A DNA stretch of 64,000 nucleotides from Litoditis marina. Lineage: Eukaryota > Nematoda > Chromadorea > Rhabditida > Rhabditidae. Below, piece after piece: positions 58,801 through 64,000 of this stretch. The notes under the pieces were generated by a model. That model saw only the letters and a list, made by a program, of their open reading frames with translations. It was not told the origin of the DNA and searched no databases. The stretch's first letter is position 1; every line of letters starts with the position of its first letter. Location: the NCBI GenBank assembly GCA_964036275.1, contig OZ038433.1:21312485-21376484 (forward strand), given 5' to 3'. Both the position numbers and the translations under genes were made by a program.

Positions 58801-61800
58801 TGTAATATTGCCCCCAATCTGTATTGTGGGGGGTGATTGTTAAACGTCGACATTGTAAAATTACCCCCCCCCCCCCCCAATTACAATTACCCCTCATTTA
58901 CAATAGCCCCCCTCTTTATAGGGAATCGTATTGGGAGGGGGGTGATAGTACTACGGGGGAACCAAAGGTGAGCGGGGGGGGGGCAATTGTACAATTTTCC
59001 CCGAAATTGGTCTCAGAGTACAAACTACAAAGTTTAACTTACAGTTTTGGCAGTCCAACGTTCATGATGCCAACTAGATCTCGTCCTCCCTGTCTCCAAT
59101 TCACAATGGAAGCGACACGATCGGGGTTGAGCTGAAATGAAATGTATTAGAGAGTAGAGAACGAGAGAAAACGAGAAAGAGAGAGACAAAAGAGAAAAAA
59201 AGGACAGAGACAGGGGGAGAGGGAAAGGAATAGAGAGGGATAGAGAGTAAGACAGAAATGCGCGGATAGAGAGAGAGAAGGACAGAGAAAAGCACAAGGA
59301 GAGAGATACATGGGAAAAAGACAAAGAGAGAGGAGAGATAGAGAGAGAGAGAAAGAAAGAGAGAGAATACTCACTCTCGTGACCTCCTTCGGTACATCCA
59401 GCTTCGTCAGACTATCGCGTGTAATCCATGCGACCGCATCACTGATCGACTGCTTGCTCAACAGGCTCGGCTGAAATCAATAAATGGCTAGTTTAAAACA
59501 ATTCAATACATCAATCAGTAAATACTACATAGTCGAATACTCTAAGAACTAATAATTTAATTCAAGAATTGCATGTATTTTTATAAATTTGATTAATAGG
59601 AATAACGCTAATGCACATTCATGATTCTTTCCACCCTCAATCGCTATTTACAAGATTTCCACTTGCAAATGATTCGAAAGTTAAGATATTGAGACACCAG
59701 GAAAACATAAAAACGAATAAATAGAGATTATAAGTGTGATACTGAAATTGTGAAATATGAACAAACTCACTTTCGTACCATTGTCCCACTCCTGGCTGGT
59801 TACCAGTTTGTTGTAGGCATAGTGTTGAGAGAGCAGGACAATCCCATAAAACTCGGCTTCTGTGTTTATTGATTTCTTCTCGTGAGCGGCTGTAAATTAC
59901 AAAAAATCCACCTTATTTAAATTTTTTTCAAGTTAATGAGATCGTACTGACTGATATAGAGGAAATGATAACTTTTGAGTTTGGGTTTGACCAGTTGGTA
60001 CGGTACCTATTTTGAAGTATGATTGAAATATGACAGGATCAAACTATGAATTATGTCTCGAAAATATATTTTCAGATTAAATCTAAAATATTTATGGATA
60101 GTCACAAACCTCAAACAACAAGATCATATGAACAATAGCTGGACGTTAACAAACGACTAAGAGCGTTCACTATTCCGAATTCCTGTACACTCAAAAGAGC
60201 TGAAGATTCCAGAAGCTCAGTTCACGCACATCAGATAACAAGACCTACCGTATACCATTCTAATGATCATGGCAGATACAATGGACATGGTTCGTCCTTT
60301 GGGAATCACGAGCAATCGATAAATGTCGTCCTGGGGACCATTCACATCCAACGGGACCTCCACCACATTTTCCTGATGAACTGCAAGTAAACAACATTAG
60401 ACAACTCAATAAAAAACTGTCAAAATACAAAACAGCCAGAGTAGAACTTGCTCTTTCCGATAACCATACGGTCTTTATCGCTCCATCCCAAAATTCATAG
60501 GGATTATACTCTATTGATCCATCCCTGCATTAATAGAGACTATAGTGCTCTCTACGTTCGTAGCTTGATGCCGTTTCTCTGCGGCCAGAATCCGTCAACT
60601 TGGGCATATGTCGAGATCAAAATCCAACAACGATGTGGTCACTCCTTATCCTTACACGTGTCTTTTTTTATGCTGTCCATGTAGTCTAATCCCGAGTACG
60701 TATGCTAGAAGATCCCGGCACCTTCATCCCATCCTGCGTCTCTCGTTCTGCCTCACTATTTCTCGTCTCTTACATCCCGGCGGGATGTAAGAGTAAAGAA
60801 ATAGCGTATGTTTGAAGAGACGCAGGATGGGATGAAGGTGCCGGGACCTTCTAGCATACGTACTCCGGTGTGTTTCTCTGAGAATCGTAAGCGTACGCGT
60901 ACTACTGCCATGTACGCGGATCAAACTACAACTCAATTGCGCTCAACTCTTCAAAATGAAAATCTCGTGAAATGTATTCAAGCAAGTCAGTCCGTAAATG
61001 CACTGACCACGTTTCTTTAAGAATCGGAACAAAATCTACCTTTACGGGGCTGGCTCGGATGGAAAAACTTGTTCATTGTGTGTTGTGCCATTTTCCGTGT
61101 TCCACGAAAATGAGCCTTTCTCTCGAACGGATTCTTGTTGTTGGTACTGTAATCGAAAACTTTGAAATCTTGTCAGAAATAAATTTCAACCCAAACTGTG
61201 GGTTTGGGTTGAAATAAATAATCATATTTATCGAATCTCACCCTTTCTGAATTTATCGGCCAATTGACTCGTTAGATGAGAGACTGTTGTGTTTTCCAAG
61301 AGCAATAACCCCCACAAAAGCCTTAGCACAAGTGTAGGGCGATTGTATACTGTCAGCCAATTGCACAGTCGAGTGAAACATGTTGTACACAGCAGAACTC
61401 AAAAACATGCCATGACAAAGTGCAGGATTCCTCATTAGAATGCTAACTTCGCGTGTTTATTCAATTTACTTCTAGTCTACTGTACTCTCAGTGCTCAAAG
61501 TTGTCGGAAACTGACTCGTTTCTGAATATGTCTGCCCATTTTTCCGTTAGATGGAGGACCGGTAGTTTCGAGTGTCGCCACAGCTGCGCCGTTCGGTTCG
61601 ACACTTGGAATACACGCGTGCGATGGAAGTGCGGGATTGCTTCTGCAAATAAACATAGGTCACTCACTTTTCATACGTTTGAGAGCATAGTTTCTTCCCC
61701 ATTTGGAAAAAAAAGACTTGCGGGAAGGCTTTTCAATAATGAGAAAACTACCCAGAGCTAGAACACAAAAAAGCTCAGAAAACAAAATTCGAGTAACAAC

Positions 61801-63439
61801 AATTTAATAGAGGTTGGTCTCTTTTCATCAACTTCAATTTCTATTGGTTGTTGGATACTTATTCTTCAAGAAAGCGCGACTTTTGAAAACTTAGTTGATT
61901 CGTAACTCCAAACGTACCAATCAGTTGGTAGCCTTCGGTTAACTTCACACTCGGCAACACCTTGGGACCGTGGTCAAATGCTCGGAAAAGATGACGAAAG
62001 TTGGTTTGGTACGCTTGTCTGAAAATAGAGAATTGCGAGAAAAACATTATATTTCCCGCAACCCGTTATTAAAAACGAACAACACAATTTAGAAAAAAGC
62101 AAATGAATCATTGGTTCTTATGTTTTCATTCCGATCAATAAAACTTAAGAAACCGTATCTATACTAGTGGTAAACTGAAAAGGCATGTATAGTCAAGTTA
62201 GTATTATAATATTTAATAGACAGCATGCATTTTGTCATTGCACGTTTCTGAGTTCTGATGTGTTGAAGATGATTCACGTAACTTTGCAATTGACTAACAG
62301 TCTAAACTCGTGTTACAATAACATATTTTCCTTTCTCGAAAATCAAGCTCCTGGGAAATTTGTTCATGAAGAGGTAGTTTTAGGAAGTTGGAGGGGGGGG
62401 GGTGGTGATTCTATGCCAGTTCCTTACTAGCGAGTACCAACCTGTACCAATCGGGTCCATTCAGCATGACCTGTCCGTAGAAGTCTGAGTCGACTATCGG
62501 CTTGTCCAGCTCCACAAAACCGGCGCGCAGCGAGTTGAAGTTTCTGAAAAATTGTTATTATGGTTGTCACTCAAATAACGGCAAGAACTTTGTGCTGTGT
62601 AAGAACACATGTATACAATTCGTTCACAACGTTGAGAAAGTTCAGTTTGTCTTGTGGTTAGCGTCCGCGCCTCGCAAATTTTTGGGCACGGTTCGAGTCT
62701 CACACGAGGCGGATATTCTATGAATTCAGCACGCATTTCATAGGGAATGACCAATCCGTTGGTTCCGAAACACGTCATGCTCCATGAATACCGAGTAAAA
62801 AGCAAGGGTAACAAACTACAGTAACAAAAATGGCTGGCGGGTTGAGAGAATGTTCAACTGACCATTGTAGAAGTCCATGTAGAAATGAAGAGAACTATAC
62901 CTCAGTCCGCAACTATTGTCATTGATATCATTCTTGCAATTTGGCTTGATCCTCTTTTCCATGATGCTTTCCGCCTGCAAATACAGGATGTGCCCAATTT
63001 TTGTGTAGTTTGATCTTGATACACGTTTCAAATTTTGATCGAAAAATAGCACAATCAAACTACGAACATTTGCGGTATACGAAGACAGACATCGTATAAG
63101 TTTGCTCTGGTCACGTGTCTGACAAACGTCACACGTTTGACAAAATAATCTTCTATTCGAGTTATCCATTCTTCAACCGTTTCGAGAAGCTGGTTATTTA
63201 CTGAATTCGGCTATAAATATTCGTACCAGAAAAGTTAGAACTAGAGAGGGCAATACAATGAACCCCTAGTTTCTCCGTTGTGACCTACCAGATAGGTTCT
63301 TCCCTGACTATAGTACATGAGCATCGATATTCCTGAATCAGGGGCCGAGGAGTGGGGTTCCGTGAGATAGAGACACAGCATTCCCTGGAGAAGACCCTCC
63401 TGCCAACCCATGAAGTCTTCCGACATCAGAGTGCATTGT
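55898..63439 (-). CDS. Multi-exon gene of unrecognised family (5' end beyond the window, two junctions unresolved)
   Basis: Eight reverse-strand exons join in perfect phase: 63439-63289, 62974-62901, 62543-62442, 62018-61918, 60380-60249, 59889-59771, 59470-59375, 59131-59043. They give about 288 residues with segments such as MSEDFMGWQEGLLQGMLCLY, ESIMEKRIKPNC, FYGQVMLNGPDWYR, PQDDIYRLLVIPKGR, QHYAYNKLVTSQEWDNG and NWRQGGRDLVGIM. Further downstream are coding-like blocks 58434-58351 (phase fits the previous exon), 57899-57797 and a terminal exon 56086-55898 that ends VNDRYKEYNYVVGF and a TAG stop. The phases between these last three blocks do not close with the sites seen, so an exon is missing or the region is damaged by the repeats inserted here. 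No motif lets me name the family. The protein looks globular, with no obvious membrane span in the visible part. The mean exon size and splice sites match the neighbouring genes. Confidence 0.65.
56745..57335. repeat. Relative of the large foldback, with an internal tandem duplication
   Basis: It carries the right-arm blocks of 40584-41496, including CATAACATCAAGCAATA and GAGCATACCCCGTACGCAAC. The last 110 bp are repeated once (about 56935-57055 and 57058-57195). Confidence 0.8.
58677..58996. repeat. Poly-C/poly-G foldback
   Basis: It begins GTACAAACAATTGT followed by about 20 C and ends with about 9 G followed by CAATTGTAC. Between them are several C- or G-runs of 5-16 bases, each next to an ATTGT or ACAAT box. 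It lies on the intron side of the last secure reverse-strand exon (59131-59043). Confidence 0.85.
59155..59372. repeat. Purine tract (GAGAGA-type)
   Basis: A continuous GA-rich low-complexity stretch fills the intron between reverse-strand exons 59470-59375 and 59131-59043. On the transcribed strand it is a long polypyrimidine tract. Ser/Leu/Phe-rich open frames across it are artefacts. Confidence 0.93.
60696..60863. mobile_element. 168-bp perfect-ended palindrome, copy 2
   Basis: Same ends and length as 50374-50541. It lies in an intron of the reverse-strand gene. Confidence 0.9.
61290..61440 (-). repeat. Dispersed repeat, related to 2640-2770 and 62215-62310
   Basis: Shared blocks include TTTGTCATTGCACGTTT, CAATTGACTAACAGT and TGTTTCAC (or complements). 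One copy is in MBT gene intron 4 and two are in introns of the reverse-strand gene. Confidence 0.6.
62650..62718 (+). repeat. tRNA-like sequence
   Basis: A-box-like TTGTGGTTAGCGTCCGCG and B-box-like CGGTTCGAGTCTCAC lie at tRNA spacing, opposite to the host gene. The stem pairing is poor, so it is probably tRNA-derived. Confidence 0.5.
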
Positions 63440-64000
63440 CTGTAAACAATACGGGTAATAGGGAATAACAATAGCTGTGTTGTAGTTTGAACTTAGATAA
63501 CGATTTTTTGACCGAGATACATCCGAACTACAAATGCAGCAAATCGTATATTGATAGCTGAAGTAGTTAGCGTTTGGATGTCGCTCCACAGACCTGGCAT
63601 CGTAACAAAGTCTCCTAAAATGGTCAGCTCCAAGCTGAACTATCTGGACACTACCTGACCCAGATTCGGGTCACCCCCATTATGCTTGAACACGGAAAGT
63701 TGGTCACTATGTGGCCAGACTGTGATCAGGCACCGTAGCATAGTCGTGAAAGTGGTGAGCTCACCCTGATTTAGAACCTGATCACAGTCTGGCCACATAG
63801 TTTCCAACTTTGTATGTATAAGCATAGTGCAGGTGACCCAAACTTGGGTGAGGTGGTGACCAGATAGTTTAGCCCGGAGCTAACATTTTTAAGAGACTCT
63901 GCTACGATGCCAAGTCCTCAATCAGGGTGAACTGGCCACTTTCAAAACTTTGCTATGGTGTCAGGGTTCGATCGCCGCTCATCGTGGTGTGAACTGGTAA
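63440..64000. other. Window end: intron or upstream DNA with a palindromic element
   Basis: No further exon of the reverse-strand gene is recognised. Because its first visible exon starts in phase 2, at least one more coding exon must lie upstream, beyond 64000 or hidden here. Most of the stretch is the palindrome 63591-63917. Confidence 0.6.
63591..63917. mobile_element. Long imperfect palindromic element, about 327 bp
   Basis: The ends are GACCTGGCATCGTAACA and TGCTACGATGCCAAGTC. The mirror-image interior contains GGCCAGACTGTGATCAGG and CCTGATCACAGTCTGGCC, and GAACTATCTGG / CCAGATAGTTT. Only one copy is in the window. Confidence 0.85.

Noticed and set aside
59034..59461. Ser/Leu-rich reverse frames
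   Set aside because: They are translations of the GA/CT tract at 59155-59372; only the flanking exons are real.
5965..62718. Functional tRNA genes at the four tRNA-like sites
   Set aside because: The A and B boxes are present but acceptor and anticodon stems do not pair well, and the sites belong to dispersed repeats.
1..64000. CRISPR arrays, bacterial operons, rRNA, integrated virus
   Set aside because: No regular spacer array, no ribosome-binding-site gene clusters, no rRNA-like blocks and no viral polymerase, capsid or integrase frames were seen.

Overview
The window is nuclear DNA of an animal, most likely a nematode. Its genes are split into many short exons with GT..AG introns and TTTCAG-type acceptors. 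A similar acceptor lies 1-26 nt upstream of each of the five forward start codons, as expected for spliced-leader trans-splicing. The gene families also fit: a class-3 lipase of the nematode secreted type, a GT92 (DUF23) glycosyltransferase and a 24-cysteine Wnt. There is no operon, Shine-Dalgarno or CRISPR-like structure. The species cannot be named from sequence alone.

Five forward-strand genes could be assembled exon by exon with all splice phases agreeing: (1) 1030-13938, a 705-aa MBT-repeat plus SLED-domain chromatin protein of the SFMBT/Scm type; (2) 17084-27661, a 642-aa TATDN2-like metal-dependent nuclease with a long disordered N-terminus; (3) 29927-34946, a 346-aa Wnt ligand; (4) 36544-39740, a 283-aa secreted class-3 lipase; (5) 46101-55393, a 529-aa type II membrane GT92 glycosyltransferase. 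On the reverse strand there is a probable multi-exon gene at 55898-63439 (family not recognised, 5' end beyond the window), a probable small gene at 15433-16539 (3' end not found), and the signal-peptide exon of a small secreted product at 42737-42809.

The genes look functionally unrelated: chromatin, nucleic-acid processing, signalling, lipid hydrolysis and glycosylation. Genes 1 to 5 run head to tail with 1.6-6.4 kb spacers, and the last reverse-strand gene converges on the GT92 gene.

The second theme is an unusually dense load of short non-autonomous DNA transposons, most of them palindromic and most of them inside introns. At least ten families are visible. Many have exact ends and target-site duplications (8 bp hAT-like, 9 bp Mutator-like, TTAA), and several occur as equal-length copy pairs. 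Other structures are a head-to-head pair of tRNA-headed repeats, a roughly 0.9-kb foldback with several relatives, a poly-C/poly-G foldback, and a near-perfect inverted copy of the lipase first exon inside that gene's own second intron.
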